From assembly GCA_017305455.1 (NCBI GenBank), contig JAFKKO010000126.1:1-56276 (forward strand): DNA of 56,276 nucleotides. The letters are read 5' to 3'. The position numbers and the translations under genes are program-made. Shown here piece after piece: positions 27,678 to 37,825 of the stretch (positions within the stretch are counted from its first letter, which is position 1; each line of letters begins with the position of its first letter). The DNA comes from Hyphomicrobiales bacterium. GTDB lineage: Bacteria; Pseudomonadota; Alphaproteobacteria; Rhizobiales; Xanthobacteraceae. The notes below the pieces were generated by a model, which saw nothing but the letters and a program-made list of their open reading frames with translations, had not been told where the DNA came from and made no database searches.

Positions 27678-28659
27678 GCGGGAAACCTCTCAGTCCTAGG
27701 TGAAAGCAGCACAGCGGAAAAATTGGGGAGGCCGGACCGGCCGGAATCGAACGCAGCGACTCAACTGAGTCTGCATGATTAGGTAAAAACCTATATTTTG
27801 AATGAATGACATTATTCCGCAGTGCGACAACATAAGGGTTTGCGTCGCGGAATATTTTACGAGCGCGGCGCCCGACCGCACGCCGAACAATTTCTCTATC
27901 GATGACGTCGATTGATCATAATTGTTTTATCGAATTGAAATTGAGAGCACGACTGTTACGGAAACGGGCGAGACAACGCCGACGGTTTTGGATCTGTTAT
28001 TTCCGGATGAAGAAAGAAAGCCGCATCATATCGGTGAAGACATCAACTGACTTGAGAAACATCTCACGACATGCCGCGCGGCAGATCGGCTCTTCTTCAA
28101 ACAAACGCGGATGTTTGAAACTCACCCGATGATTCAGGAAGCACCGACTTTGTTTTCGTATTCTCTTCCACCGTTTTCGTGTTCTCTCTCAGTTTAAAAC
28201 AAGCGTGAGAGTTCTGTCGGCGCGGATTTGACCCTCTCAATGTTTCGGCGCAGCGCCGTAGAGCGCAGTCGAGCTTTCAGCATCGAACGCATCAGGCACC
28301 GGGCCAAGGCAATGGTCAGCATCCCGCAAGGCATCGCCTGCAACGGCACGCAGATGTTACGGGGCGACGCAATATCAACATCACTGTCGGACGCTTTGCG
28401 TCCCATCGCCGGCCGCGTTTCATTCGAAACAGAGATTTGAAACGAAAAGCGCCGGTTTGAAACAGACGTTCTTGAAAGCGGATACTTCAAAATTCGTCTC
28501 ATATAGAGTTATTGAATCTATGGAATAAGTCACGGGCCTTCGCATGTCCCGAATTGATGACTCCTGCTTTCTCGCGTGAAAATCGGGCGTCGCGTCTCTC
28601 ATCGCGACCAGCGTTGTGAACTGCACATTCTGAGTACGGCTCAACGGAGGATCTACAAA
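27678..28659. other. 980-bp AT-richer intergenic region without a convincing gene
   Basis: Short open frames on both strands (28228-28440 plus, 28194-28502 minus) overlap each other, lack RBS and look like no known family. The region has lower GC than the surroundings. It contains a 15-bp direct repeat with 21-bp period (28152-28166 and 28173-28187, GTTTTCGTRTTCTCT). It also holds four GTTTGAAAC-like boxes (28113, 28422, 28435, 28455) upstream of the metallo-hydrolase gene. Possibly a regulatory region plus gene remnant. Confidence 0.5.
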
Positions 28660-29580
28660 ATGAGCGTTATCCACTCGGTCACACTCGGCCGCCGTGCAGT
28701 GTTGCAATTTCTGGGAGTTTCGATGGCCGTAGCGGCTATCAACAACCCGCGCTCCGCGCTGTCCGACACCACGGCGAAGCAGAAAATGTGCAGCGACGGC
28801 CACCTGGCGCTCACCACGGGTTTCGTTTTCCCCGACGCACCGTCAGATGTGCTGGCCGCCGAGTTTAAGACCACCGATCCCGCCACGCCTCTGCTTCTGC
28901 CGTGTACGGTGCCCTTGCTGCGTCATGACGATCGATTGATCCTGTTCGATGCGGGAGCGGGCCCCGCCTTCATGGAAAGCGCCGGTCGTCTCGTTGCCTC
29001 GCTAAAGAGCGCAGGAGTCGAAGCCGACCAGATCACGGACATCGTTTTCACCCACTGTCATCCGGACCACCTCTGGGGCGTGACCGACGAGTTCAACGAG
29101 CTCACTTTTCCGAACGCCCGCTATCATCTGGCCAGAAAAGAATACGATTTCTGGACCGGGAAGGATACGTTGCAATCCGTACCGGAACATCTGAAGACAT
29201 TCGTGGCAGGCGCACAATCACGACTTCCGCGCATCGCCGAGCGCGCGAAATTTTTCGAGAACGGTGCGCAGCCGCTTGCGGGTATCGAGGCCATCGGATC
29301 GCCCGGTCATACGCCGGGACATTGCAGCTATATGTTGCATATCGCAGGTGATCCGGTGCTGCTGACCGGCGATGTGTTTTCCCATCCGCTGACCGTGCGC
29401 CATCCCAAATGGCGATGGGGCACCGATCAGGATTCAACTATTGCAACGCAAACGCGCCAGCGCATGATCGACCGGATAGCCGCGGATCGGACGAGGGTCG
29501 CGGTGTATCACATGCCGCCGCCCGGCTTCGGCAGGATCGAGGCCGGATCGAACGGACCAAGCTGGGTGCAGGAGACATAA
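28660..29580 (+). CDS. Exported metallo-beta-lactamase-fold hydrolase
   Basis: 306 aa from the ATG at 28660, which has ACGGAGG nine bases upstream (longer frame starts at 28576 lack it). The N-terminus GRRAVLQFLGVSMAVAAI looks like a Tat signal. The MBL metal site is complete: FTHCHPDHLWG (132-140), GSPGHTPGHCSY and TGDVFSHP, and a late His in AVYHMPPPGFG. The fold is shared by lactonases, glyoxalase II and others; the extended PLLLPCTVPLLRHDDRLILFD region is typical of quorum-quenching-lactonase-like or related periplasmic proteins. Substrate unknown. Confidence 0.85.
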   Translation: MSVIHSVTLGRRAVLQFLGVSMAVAAINNPRSALSDTTAKQKMCSDGHLALTTGFVFPDAPSDVLAAEFKTTDPATPLLLPCTVPLLRHDDRLILFDAGAGPAFMESAGRLVASLKSAGVEADQITDIVFTHCHPDHLWGVTDEFNELTFPNARYHLARKEYDFWTGKDTLQSVPEHLKTFVAGAQSRLPRIAERAKFFENGAQPLAGIEAIGSPGHTPGHCSYMLHIAGDPVLLTGDVFSHPLTVRHPKWRWGTDQDSTIATQTRQRMIDRIAADRTRVAVYHMPPPGFGRIEAGSNGPSWVQET

Positions 29581-29800
29581 CAGGCGGCACTGTCGCCGCT
29601 TGCGAGGCCGACACTGTTGAAGCGCCGAATGCTTATCGGGCTTTCTCCACGGTGCGGCCAACCTGAGTGCTTGGTCGTCCGGCGGAGGGCTTGGACGTCA
29701 GTTCGAACTCTGCAGCGGGAACGCAGCGGCGCGACCGGCCGAAAATCCGCTCCGCGCAGGCGCTCAGCGAAGCGAAGCGAAACTGCCGCGAGCGAAATAA

Positions 29801-29814
29801 TGGCGGAGAGAGCG
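29801..29814. repeat. Left attachment-site copy
   Basis: TGGCGGAGAGAGCG, identical to the CCA end plus acceptor-stem sequence of tRNA-Ser(GGA) at 42774-42787. Bases on each side differ, so the core is 14 bp. Marks the left end of the island. Confidence 0.85.
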
Positions 29815-29818
29815 TCCT

Positions 29819-29966
29819 GTATGGGACGGTTTTGCTAGTTCGGCTTAGGTCGCCCGTTTGGATAAATGCCCATTTTTCAGGGATTACAGTTCGGCTCTGT
29901 TCGACCGATTCTGCCGAAAATCGCCTCAAGGCACGGCGCGTGTATGGGTAGAAGTATGGGACAAAA
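29819..29966. repeat. GTATGGG repeats inside the left island end
   Basis: GTATGGGAC at 29819-29827, GTATGGGTA at 29942-29950, GTATGGGACAAAA at 29954-29966. Matching repeats lie inside the right end (42699-42719). Position next to the att cores suggests arm-type integrase binding sites (inference). Confidence 0.5.
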
Positions 29967-29996
29967 GGTTGGGCGGAGACTCGCCATTGCTAGCCC

Positions 29997-31187
29997 TTAA
30001 GTCTGGGGGAAAAGGCGCGGGAAAAGGATTTCCTGCGCATCGATTGGAAACCTCAATGAGACCGGCCCTTTCGGCGTATCTGACGCAAGAAGGCCTGTCT
30101 CAATAACATCGCTCAGGACACGCCGCGCCGATCGCTCCGGCAACCCAGTGATGCGAACGATATCCCCTCGTTCGAATTCACCACGTATCAAGGCCTCTTC
30201 GAGAAGCGGAATAGATTCGCGTTTTAGCTTCTCATTTTGCTCAACGTAGATCTTGAAGCGCTTCGACAAGGTATCGAGCTCGAATAAGCCAGTCATAAAC
30301 TGCACTTGATCGAGAGCAACCTTGAGAAACCACAAAACAAACTCGGCAAGGGCGAGCTGGGAAAGATTCCCTCGGCCATCGAGATCCCCTTGGCGTGACG
30401 TATCTGCATGATCCATCCTGCGCTTATATTCGCCTCGGCTCTCTAGGCCGCGGGCTAGGCCCCGCGAAATAGACCACAGGCCATGTGAGCCTATGCCCGC
30501 AATGTGCGCCATCGCATGGCTCATGAGCCGACTGACGCGCCCATTCCCATCGGGGAAGGGATGGATGTAATTCAATCTGTGATGTGCTGCAGCCATACAG
30601 ATGATGCGGCTTGATTTACCGAGGCGCTCGAAAGAATAACGCTCGGCAAAGTACTTCATAAAATCAGGAACTCGTTCGCTCGCGGGAGGAACATGCCGTC
30701 CGACGGCGACGTCGTGTGCTGAATCTGACCGCCAGGCCCCCGGCTTCATGATGAAATCGCGACCAGCTCCCCGGATGTGCAGCATTTCTTCCGGCGCGTC
30801 GCGGTAAAATTCCCGGTGCAGCCATTGGATGAAGTCCACCGAGGCGGGTTCGGGCAGTCGGCCCTCCGCAGCCAAGCTATCGACCTGAGCTTGCACATGA
30901 ACATGTGCAGCTGCCTCAAGCTGAAGATTGCGTCGGTCTTCATCGACATCGAGCTCACCTTCCAAAGCACGCTCGATGTCCTTTGGCCTCGTGTTATGTC
31001 CTTCGATCAGATTGCTATAGTAAGCATTCATGATGCGTATGAGAGATGCTAGATTTGCCGCTGTGCGCGGGTGGAGCGCTTTGCCGAGCGTTGCTGTTGC
31101 AGCCGATAGCTCGGCGACAATATCGCTGATTGCCGCGCTAGGCTCTTCCAGCAGTGCTGGCTCTATTCGCTGAACCGATTCGATCAT
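29997..31187 (-). CDS. Fic/DOC family protein (class II, with N-terminal inhibitory helix)
   Basis: 396 aa. Fic core motif HPFPDGNGR at 209-217 with catalytic His209, so AMPylation or another nucleotidyl transfer is expected. An inhibitory (S/T)xxxE(G/N) motif is present before the core as SNLIEG (58-63), making this a self-inhibited class II protein needing no separate antitoxin. The C-terminal ~70 residues look like a winged helix ([40 protein letters not shown]), so it may bind DNA. Divergent from hsdR. A GGCCGAT repeat overlaps its start region. Cargo of the island. Confidence 0.92.
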   Translation of the reverse strand: MIESVQRIEPALLEEPSAAISDIVAELSAATATLGKALHPRTAANLASLIRIMNAYYSNLIEGHNTRPKDIERALEGELDVDEDRRNLQLEAAAHVHVQAQVDSLAAEGRLPEPASVDFIQWLHREFYRDAPEEMLHIRGAGRDFIMKPGAWRSDSAHDVAVGRHVPPASERVPDFMKYFAERYSFERLGKSSRIICMAAAHHRLNYIHPFPDGNGRVSRLMSHAMAHIAGIGSHGLWSISRGLARGLESRGEYKRRMDHADTSRQGDLDGRGNLSQLALAEFVLWFLKVALDQVQFMTGLFELDTLSKRFKIYVEQNEKLKRESIPLLEEALIRGEFERGDIVRITGLPERSARRVLSDVIETGLLASDTPKGPVSLRFPIDAQEILFPRLFPQT

Positions 31188-31189
31188 TT

Positions 31190-31378
31190 GGCCGATACTA
31201 TGTCTGGCTTATTTGTATGAGATTAAAGCACAATCTCTAATAATTGCTATCATTTGGCCGATTTATTGGCCGATCTTTATGGCCGATTTACTGACTGTTC
31301 CGAAACTCGAATAACATACTGTTTTTAAATACAATTATTGAGATCGCAGCCGATTGAGATCTCTACTCTTTGGCCGAT
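31190..31378. repeat. Five TTGGCCGAT-type repeats in the fic/hsdR divergent promoter
   Basis: GGCCGAT cores at 31190, 31256, 31268, 31281 and 31372, usually as ATTTGGCCGAT. The middle three are spaced 12 and 13 bp; the outer two lie at the fic start codon and 74 bp before the hsdR start. Arrangement suggests operator iterons for a regulator controlling both operons, possibly the Fic winged helix. Confidence 0.65.
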
Positions 31379-31451
31379 CAATTCCGGATGACTCCGTACC
31401 TCATTAAAGGGTCTATCTTGAGGAGTGCAGCAAAACCGCTACTCTACGATT

Positions 31452-34400
31452 ATGGGGGCAAACACTGGGAATTTCAGCTTTCTTGAGGCTAACAGCCCTC
31501 AATTGGCGAAGCTTGGCCGACTGGCTGAGCGGTATTTTGCCGATGACCCACCGACGGCTTTAGTCAAGCTCCGCCAGTTCGCGGAAATCACGGCAAAGGA
31601 AGTCGCCGCACGACAGGCCCTTCTTCCCGATGGCCGCGCGTCCTTTGACGACATCCTACGGATCCTGCGAGCGCGCTCCATTTTCCAACGAGAAATCGCT
31701 GATCTTTTCTATCATTTGAAGCGCGCCGGCAACGATGCCGCTCATGAAGACAAGGGCACTGCGAGCGACGCCCTCACTGCGCTCAAGATCGCCAGGGCGA
31801 TCGGAGGTTGGTTTCACCAGACCTACGGCAACGCGCCTTCGTTCCGGCTAGGGCCGTTCGTACCGCCGACAGCACCGGAAGATGCAAGCGCTGCACTACA
31901 CCAAGAAATCGCGACCCTTCGCCAGGCGGTCGCTGCCGGCGCTGATGCTGAGGCCAAGGCCCAACTCGCTATACAGGAAACAGAAGCAACTCGCCGAGCG
32001 CTTAAAGGAAGAGCGGAAGCCGAGGCACGCGAGCGCTCATTCTGGGAGTCCTATGCAGCGGATACCGAAGCAGCCTTGCGTGCTGCCGAGCGCTCGCTGA
32101 CGGACATGCAAGCCAAAGCCACCGCAGCTCCTGCGCATCAGCTCGAATTGCTCGCTCAGGTGGCCGCTAAGAGCGCTGAAACGATCGATATCGATGAATC
32201 AACCACCCGCGTTCTGATCGACGAACAATTGCGCGCGGCAGGTTGGAAAGTCGATAGTGCAATTCTACGCCACGGAAATGGTACTCGGCCTCAATCCGGC
32301 GAGGCCATCGCAATCGCCGAATGGCCAACGCGGAGTGGACCTGTAGACTATGCACTGTTTGTTGACGGCCATTGCATTGGTGTCATTGAGGCTAAGCGTC
32401 AGATCAAAGACGTGCCAGGCCGAATGGGACAGGCGAAGCGCTATTCCCGAGACATCATCTTATCTTCCGACGAGAGGCCGCCCGGAAGTCCGTGGGTTGA
32501 TGGTAGCGACGAATTCCGTGTGCCATTTGTCTTTGTTACGAACGGCCGTCCTTACGTGAAACAACTTGCCACCAAGTCCGGCACTTGGTTTTGGGACGCG
32601 CGATCCAAAGCGGCACCCCGGGCATTGGCGGAGTGGTTCTCACCAAGAGACCTAACGGAACGGATCGAACAAGACCTCAGCGAAGAGGTTACCGGGCTTG
32701 CTGAACGCGAATTGGGTGTCACCGGGCTGCGCCCCTATCAGCAGCACGCGATCCTTGCCGTCGAGGACGCCGTTGCCAAGGGCCGGGACCATATTCTACT
32801 TGCAATGGCCACGGGTACCGGGAAGACCCGACTAGCCATCGCGTTGATGTACGAACTGCTTCGGACCAAACGATTCCGCCGCATTCTTTTCCTCGTCGAT
32901 CGCAATGCTCTTGGGCGTCAAACCTTGGACGCGATGAGCACAACGGATACCAGTGGTTTCCTCAAATTCGATCAGGTCTTCCCAATTGCAGACATGGCTC
33001 GAAAGTTTCCGGAGGCTACCGACAGAGTCCAAGTTGCCACGGTCCAGGCGATGATCCGCCGTATCTTCGATGATCCCGACACAGAACGCCCTACACCTGG
33101 AACCTATGACCTTATCATTGTCGATGAAGCTCATCGCGGCTATACACTTGACGCTGAGCTTCGTGAGGAAGACCTCGGCTTCCGTAATCTTGACGACTAC
33201 CTGTCAGCCTATCGTCGCGTCCTCGATTATTTCGATGCACCCAAGATTGCATTGACGGCGACGCCTGCGCTTCATACTCGCGAAATCTTTGGCGCCCCTG
33301 TGTTCCATTATGGATATCGTCAGGCCGTCATCGATGGCTATCTCATCGACCACCGCCCACCGCGCCGCATCACGACAGCTCTGAGCCAGACCGGTATCAG
33401 TTTTGATAAGGGTGAAGAGGTCAACATCGTTGACTCGCGGACAGGGCAGATCGACCTCTTCAATCTGGACGATCACGTCGATTTCGAGGTCGCCGAATTC
33501 AACAAGAAGGTTTATACGCGCGCCTTTAATCGCTCGGTAGCCGAGGCGGTCGCGGCGGAGTGTCCACCGAATCAACCCGGAAAGACGCTCCTCTTTGCTG
33601 CCCGCGACGACCACGCCGATATTCTCGTTGAAGAACTGCGTGCCGCCCTTACCGACGAATACGGGCCACAAGCGCACGATTTGGTCGAAAAGATCACAGG
33701 CTCCGTGGATAAGCCTCTCGACCGCATCAAAGCCTTCAAGAACGATCCTCGACCCAAATATGTCGTCACCGTTGACCTTCTGACCACTGGCATCGACATT
33801 CCGTCGATCGTCAACCTTGTGTTCGTTCGCCGCGTCAACAGCCGCATTCTCTACGACCAAATGATTGGCCGCGCGACGCGCCGCTGCGACGAAATTGGGA
33901 AGGACTATTTCCGAATCTTCGACGCTGTCGACATCTATACCAACCTTCAGGAAGTCACCGATATGCGGCCCGTTGTGGTCGATCCAGCTTTGAGCTTTGC
34001 AACGCTGGTCAGCGATCTGGAGCGAGCAACGACGGACGATGATCGCTCCTTCGTGCGTGACCAAATCGTCGTGAAGCTGCGACAGCGCGTGCGTCACATC
34101 GATGACTCTTACCGGGAAACGCTTGAGCAGGCCCTGGGTCCTCTCGACCAGTTGCCGGATCGTCTCAAGTCGTGCCCGCCCGCCGAGACCATTGCGTTGT
34201 TCCGGCAACATCCTTCACTCACTACAATTCTCGATGCCGTCAGGCCGGCACGCCCCGGCGACGGCATCTATATTTCCGAACATCAGGATGAACTCGTTTC
34301 AATCGAGGACGACTTCGGTGGCCGGGCAACCCCCAGCGATTACATCGAGAGTTTCGAGACCTTCGTTCGGGCAAATATGAACGCGGTACCGGCCATGATC

Positions 34401-34841
34401 GCCGCCACCCAACGCCCACGTGAACTGACCCGCAAGGAACTGAAGGAACTTGCCGTTCTGCTCGATTCCAAAGGGTTTTCTGAAGCAGCCCTTCGTCGCG
34501 CCTACGGAAGCACACGTAACGCTGATATTGCGGCCCACATTATCGGATTCGTCCGCCAGGCAGCGGTCGGTGACCCGCTCGTACCCTATGAGACGCGCGT
34601 AGAGAACGGGGTGCAGCGAATCCTCGCCAGCCGCACGTGGACTCAAAAGCAGAAACAATGGCTCACCCGCATCGGTCGCGCGCTGAAGGCGCAGCCAGTC
34701 AGCGATCCGGAAATTCTCTCTGATCCGCTTTTCGCACAGGCAGGCGGCTTCGAAGTCATCGACCGCGAGTTCAATTCCGGGTTAGGAGAGGTGCTCAAAG
34801 ACCTGAATGCCGCCATCTGGACTGACGGTACCGCTGCTTAA
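31452..34841 (+). CDS. hsdR: Type I restriction enzyme subunit R (HsdR)
   Basis: About 1129 aa. ATP-dependent translocase and nuclease of a type I restriction-modification system. Order: N-terminal DUF4145-like helical region; PD-(D/E)xK nuclease VDYALFVDGHCIGVIEAKR; helicase motif I ATGTGKTRL; DEAH box VDEAHRG; motif III LTATPALHT; motif VI QMIGRATRR; long C-terminal assembly region. The start is uncertain: a GTG at 31425 lies directly on an AGGAG and cannot use it, so ATG 31452 is chosen. hsdM begins 12 bp downstream. Confidence 0.94.
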   Translation: MGANTGNFSFLEANSPQLAKLGRLAERYFADDPPTALVKLRQFAEITAKEVAARQALLPDGRASFDDILRILRARSIFQREIADLFYHLKRAGNDAAHEDKGTASDALTALKIARAIGGWFHQTYGNAPSFRLGPFVPPTAPEDASAALHQEIATLRQAVAAGADAEAKAQLAIQETEATRRALKGRAEAEARERSFWESYAADTEAALRAAERSLTDMQAKATAAPAHQLELLAQVAAKSAETIDIDESTTRVLIDEQLRAAGWKVDSAILRHGNGTRPQSGEAIAIAEWPTRSGPVDYALFVDGHCIGVIEAKRQIKDVPGRMGQAKRYSRDIILSSDERPPGSPWVDGSDEFRVPFVFVTNGRPYVKQLATKSGTWFWDARSKAAPRALAEWFSPRDLTERIEQDLSEEVTGLAERELGVTGLRPYQQHAILAVEDAVAKGRDHILLAMATGTGKTRLAIALMYELLRTKRFRRILFLVDRNALGRQTLDAMSTTDTSGFLKFDQVFPIADMARKFPEATDRVQVATVQAMIRRIFDDPDTERPTPGTYDLIIVDEAHRGYTLDAELREEDLGFRNLDDYLSAYRRVLDYFDAPKIALTATPALHTREIFGAPVFHYGYRQAVIDGYLIDHRPPRRITTALSQTGISFDKGEEVNIVDSRTGQIDLFNLDDHVDFEVAEFNKKVYTRAFNRSVAEAVAAECPPNQPGKTLLFAARDDHADILVEELRAALTDEYGPQAHDLVEKITGSVDKPLDRIKAFKNDPRPKYVVTVDLLTTGIDIPSIVNLVFVRRVNSRILYDQMIGRATRRCDEIGKDYFRIFDAVDIYTNLQEVTDMRPVVVDPALSFATLVSDLERATTDDDRSFVRDQIVVKLRQRVRHIDDSYRETLEQALGPLDQLPDRLKSCPPAETIALFRQHPSLTTILDAVRPARPGDGIYISEHQDELVSIEDDFGGRATPSDYIESFETFVRANMNAVPAMIAATQRPRELTRKELKELAVLLDSKGFSEAALRRAYGSTRNADIAAHIIGFVRQAAVGDPLVPYETRVENGVQRILASRTWTQKQKQWLTRIGRALKAQPVSDPEILSDPLFAQAGGFEVIDREFNSGLGEVLKDLNAAIWTDGTAA

Positions 34842-34853
34842 GAAAGAACAACC

Positions 34854-36338
34854 ATGAATCCGTCTTCCGATCTGGTGAACAAGCTCTGGCGCCTATGTGC
34901 CCTGCTCCGCAAGGATGGCGTCACTTACCAGCAGTATGTCACCGAACTGACCTATTTGCTGTTTCTCAAGATGGCGTCGGAGCAAAAGGACGAAAGCCGC
35001 ATCCCGAAAAAATATCGCTGGAGTGCCCTGAAAAGCGCCAACGAAACCGAGGTGTTGCAGCGTTACAAGCAAACGCTCATTGATTTAGGTGACGGCACGA
35101 AGAAGGGGGCAGATAGCTCAGTCGTTGCCATTTTTCAGAATGCCGCAACCATCGTTCGCGAACCTGCCAACCTGCGAAAACTGATCGACGCGATCGATGG
35201 CCTGCACTGGTTTAGTGTTGAGCGCGATGCGTTCGGCGATGCCTATGAGGGCCTACTGCAGAAGATGGCAGAAGAGACCAAGCGCGGCGCAGGACAATAC
35301 TTCACGCCTCGCGCGCTGATCGAGATTATGGTTCGCCTCATGCAACCGCAGCCGGGTGAAGTAATCCAAGATCCAGCGGCGGGCACCGGCGGCTTCTTGA
35401 TTGCAGCAAACGCGATGATGAAGGAAGCTACTGACGAATACTACAAGTTGTCGCCGAGTCATCAGGTATTTCAGCTGGAGAAAGCGCTTCGTGGAATTGA
35501 GAACGTTCCCGATACTTTCCGCCTGCTGTTAATGAACCTGCATCTGCACGCAATCAAGCCTGATAATTTCGAGCTAAACGACACACTTGGCCCTGCTGGC
35601 TCGCATCGAAAATATAAAGACGCCGATCTGATCTTGACCAATCCTCCGTTCGGTCCTGCCGGCGGGCTACCGACGCGCGATGACTTGACGATTACAGATC
35701 GAGTCTCATCCTATCAGTTGCCCTTTGTTGAACATTGCATCCGCGCGCTCAAGCTCGGCGGCCGCGCCGCCGTTATTGTGCCTGACAATGTTCTGTTCGA
35801 TGACGGGCGCGGCAAGATTCTGCGCCAGAGACTGATGAACTGGTGCAATCTCCACACCATCCTACGTCTGCCGACAGGCATTTTCTACGCGCAAGGTGTG
35901 AAGACAAACGTGTTATTCTTCACACGTTCTGATGAAGAAGCTCCGACCAAGGATGCGACGCGCGAAGTTTGGATTTATGATGCGCGTTCAGGTGCGCCGC
36001 CCTATGGCAAGACAAATCCCTTTAAGGAATCGGACCTTGAAGATTTTGCCAAAGCATTCGGCAAGGATGCAAATGGTAAGGCCAAGCGCAAAGACCAAGG
36101 CGAAGAGGGCCGATTCCGCCGCTTCACGCGCGAAGAGATCGCCGCGCGAGGCGACAACCTCGATATCACTTGGCTCAGGGATACCAGCGCCGAGGTCGAG
36201 GATGGACTCGACACTCCCGAGGACATCGCCGCGGCGATCGAAGGCCATCTGAAAATCGCGCTGGAGGAGATTGCGGCACTTGTGGGTGAATTAGACGACG
36301 CGACATCCGAGGCACTTGCGGCGGAGACCCATCCGTGA
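34854..36338 (+). CDS. hsdM: Type I restriction-modification methyltransferase subunit (HsdM)
   Basis: 494 aa. N6-adenine methyltransferase of the system. SAM-binding motif DPAAGTGG (173-180) and catalytic NPPF (263-266) are intact. The N-terminal HsdM helical domain begins LVNKLWRLCALLRKDGVTYQ, and GAGQYFTPR precedes the catalytic core. The stop overlaps the hsdS GTG (GTGA), so the trimeric M2S enzyme is made in balance. Confidence 0.96.
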   Translation: MNPSSDLVNKLWRLCALLRKDGVTYQQYVTELTYLLFLKMASEQKDESRIPKKYRWSALKSANETEVLQRYKQTLIDLGDGTKKGADSSVVAIFQNAATIVREPANLRKLIDAIDGLHWFSVERDAFGDAYEGLLQKMAEETKRGAGQYFTPRALIEIMVRLMQPQPGEVIQDPAAGTGGFLIAANAMMKEATDEYYKLSPSHQVFQLEKALRGIENVPDTFRLLLMNLHLHAIKPDNFELNDTLGPAGSHRKYKDADLILTNPPFGPAGGLPTRDDLTITDRVSSYQLPFVEHCIRALKLGGRAAVIVPDNVLFDDGRGKILRQRLMNWCNLHTILRLPTGIFYAQGVKTNVLFFTRSDEEAPTKDATREVWIYDARSGAPPYGKTNPFKESDLEDFAKAFGKDANGKAKRKDQGEEGRFRRFTREEIAARGDNLDITWLRDTSAEVEDGLDTPEDIAAAIEGHLKIALEEIAALVGELDDATSEALAAETHP

Positions 36339-37825
36339 GTTTTGGTGAAAACATTAGCGAGCTTGTCGAAGTCTCCAAAAATCCCCTAATGGGCAAGGCC
36401 GCTCACTGGCCGCGAGTGTCGCTTGGCGAATTCGCCGTGATCCTCAACGGCTTCCCATGGAAATCCGAGCGTTTCAATAATTCTATTGGTACACCACTCA
36501 TTCGTATACGCGATGTCACGACTGGTCAGACAGAGACTTTCTATGACGGCCCTATCACTGAGGGTTATTGGATCAACCCGGGCGACCTTCTTGTGGGCAT
36601 GGACGGTGATTTTAATGTACGGCGCTGGTCGGCAGAACGCGGTTTGTTGAACCAGCGGGTCTGCAAAATCACCGTAGATCCGGACCAATATGATACCTAT
36701 TTGCTCGAATACTTGTTGCCGGCCTATCTGCGACTAATTAATCAAGCGACTAGCTCCGTTACCGTGAAGCATTTGTCCTCGCGGACACTGGCTGAATTGC
36801 CACTTCCCATCCCCCCTCTCCCGGAACAGCGCCGCATCGTCGCGAAGCTGGACGCGCTGACCGCCTGCATAGCTCGCGCGCGGACGGAGTTAAATCGCGT
36901 TCCGATGCTCACAGAGAACTTCCGACAAGCCGCGTCAATGGCTGCATTCACTGGAATGCTGACTGCCGAGTGGCGAGCGACAAATTCTGAGTCCGCGCAA
37001 TCCGATGACGAACTCGAAGCTGCGGCCGCCAAGGTCGCAGGCTCGAAGCGTAGAAAGCCCCCAATCGTTATTGATTGGAAACCGAATTTGGAAATCCCCG
37101 CATCATGGCGATGGGTCTCTGTCGATCAGGTCATCGCCGCCGCCCAATATGGAACTTCGTCAAAAACGTCCGACGATGCCGACGGCGTACCCGTTCTTCG
37201 CATGGGTAATATTCAGAGCGGTGAGCTGGACTGGACAAGCTTGAAATATCTGCCATCCGATCATGACGAGTTTCCTGACCTCTTACTCTCAACGGGCGAT
37301 GTCTTGTTCAACAGGACAAACAGCTTCGAGCTTGTTGGAAAGAGTGCAGTGTTCCGTGGAAAACCTGCACCTATTTCTTTTGCTTCATATCTCATTCGGC
37401 TGCGGTGCTCAGGGATCGCGCCCGATCTTCTGGTGCGCTATCTCAATTCGCCGGTAGGACGGGCGTGGGTCAATCGTGTTGCGAGCCAGCAGGTTGGACA
37501 GGCTAACGTCAATGGAACGAAATTGAAGGCGCTCGGCTTTCCGTTGCCGCCTGTGGGCGAACAAACGGAAATGAACCGATTGCTTACTTCTGCCTTCGCC
37601 CGCGCCGACCGCTTCGAAACCGAAGCTGCCCGTGCCCGCGCACTGCTCGATCGGCTTGAATCAGCTATCCTAGCAAAAGCCTTTCGCGGCGAACTGGTGC
37701 CGCAGGACGACAATGACGAGCCTGCGAGCGTGCTTCTCGAACGCATTCGAGCCCAGCGAGCCTCCGCGCCGAAACCAAAACGCGGTCGCCGCGCTGCTGG
37801 CGAGGCAGAAAGTACGACAGCGTGA
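36335..37825 (+). CDS. hsdS: Type I specificity subunit (HsdS)
   Basis: 496 aa, two target-recognition domains each followed by the conserved spacer helix: LPIPPLPEQRRIVAKLDAL after the first (about 160-185) and GFPLPPVGEQTEMNRLLTSA after the second, ending with LESAILAKAFRGELVPQDD. A bipartite recognition sequence is expected; which bases cannot be told. GTG start overlaps hsdM; stop overlaps the downstream mrr-like gene in the same way. Confidence 0.95.
   Translation: MSFGENISELVEVSKNPLMGKAAHWPRVSLGEFAVILNGFPWKSERFNNSIGTPLIRIRDVTTGQTETFYDGPITEGYWINPGDLLVGMDGDFNVRRWSAERGLLNQRVCKITVDPDQYDTYLLEYLLPAYLRLINQATSSVTVKHLSSRTLAELPLPIPPLPEQRRIVAKLDALTACIARARTELNRVPMLTENFRQAASMAAFTGMLTAEWRATNSESAQSDDELEAAAAKVAGSKRRKPPIVIDWKPNLEIPASWRWVSVDQVIAAAQYGTSSKTSDDADGVPVLRMGNIQSGELDWTSLKYLPSDHDEFPDLLLSTGDVLFNRTNSFELVGKSAVFRGKPAPISFASYLIRLRCSGIAPDLLVRYLNSPVGRAWVNRVASQQVGQANVNGTKLKALGFPLPPVGEQTEMNRLLTSAFARADRFETEAARARALLDRLESAILAKAFRGELVPQDDNDEPASVLLERIRAQRASAPKPKRGRRAAGEAESTTA

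Larger units (their letters stand above)
29581..29996. other. Gap carrying the left island boundary
   Basis: No convincing gene. It spans the end of the chromosomal MBL gene and the left end of the tRNA-Ser island: the 14-bp att copy at 29801-29814, then GTATGGG repeats at 29819, 29942 and 29954. The Fic gene ends at 29997. Confidence 0.6.

Noticed and set aside
28194-28502. Small gene on either strand in the 28.2-28.5 kb region
   Set aside because: Overlapping frames on both strands, no SD, no recognisable domain; treated as intergenic.
31190-31378. Possible CRISPR array made of the TTGGCCGAT repeats
   Set aside because: Repeats are only 7-11 bp, spacing is irregular and no cas genes are present; operator iterons fit better.
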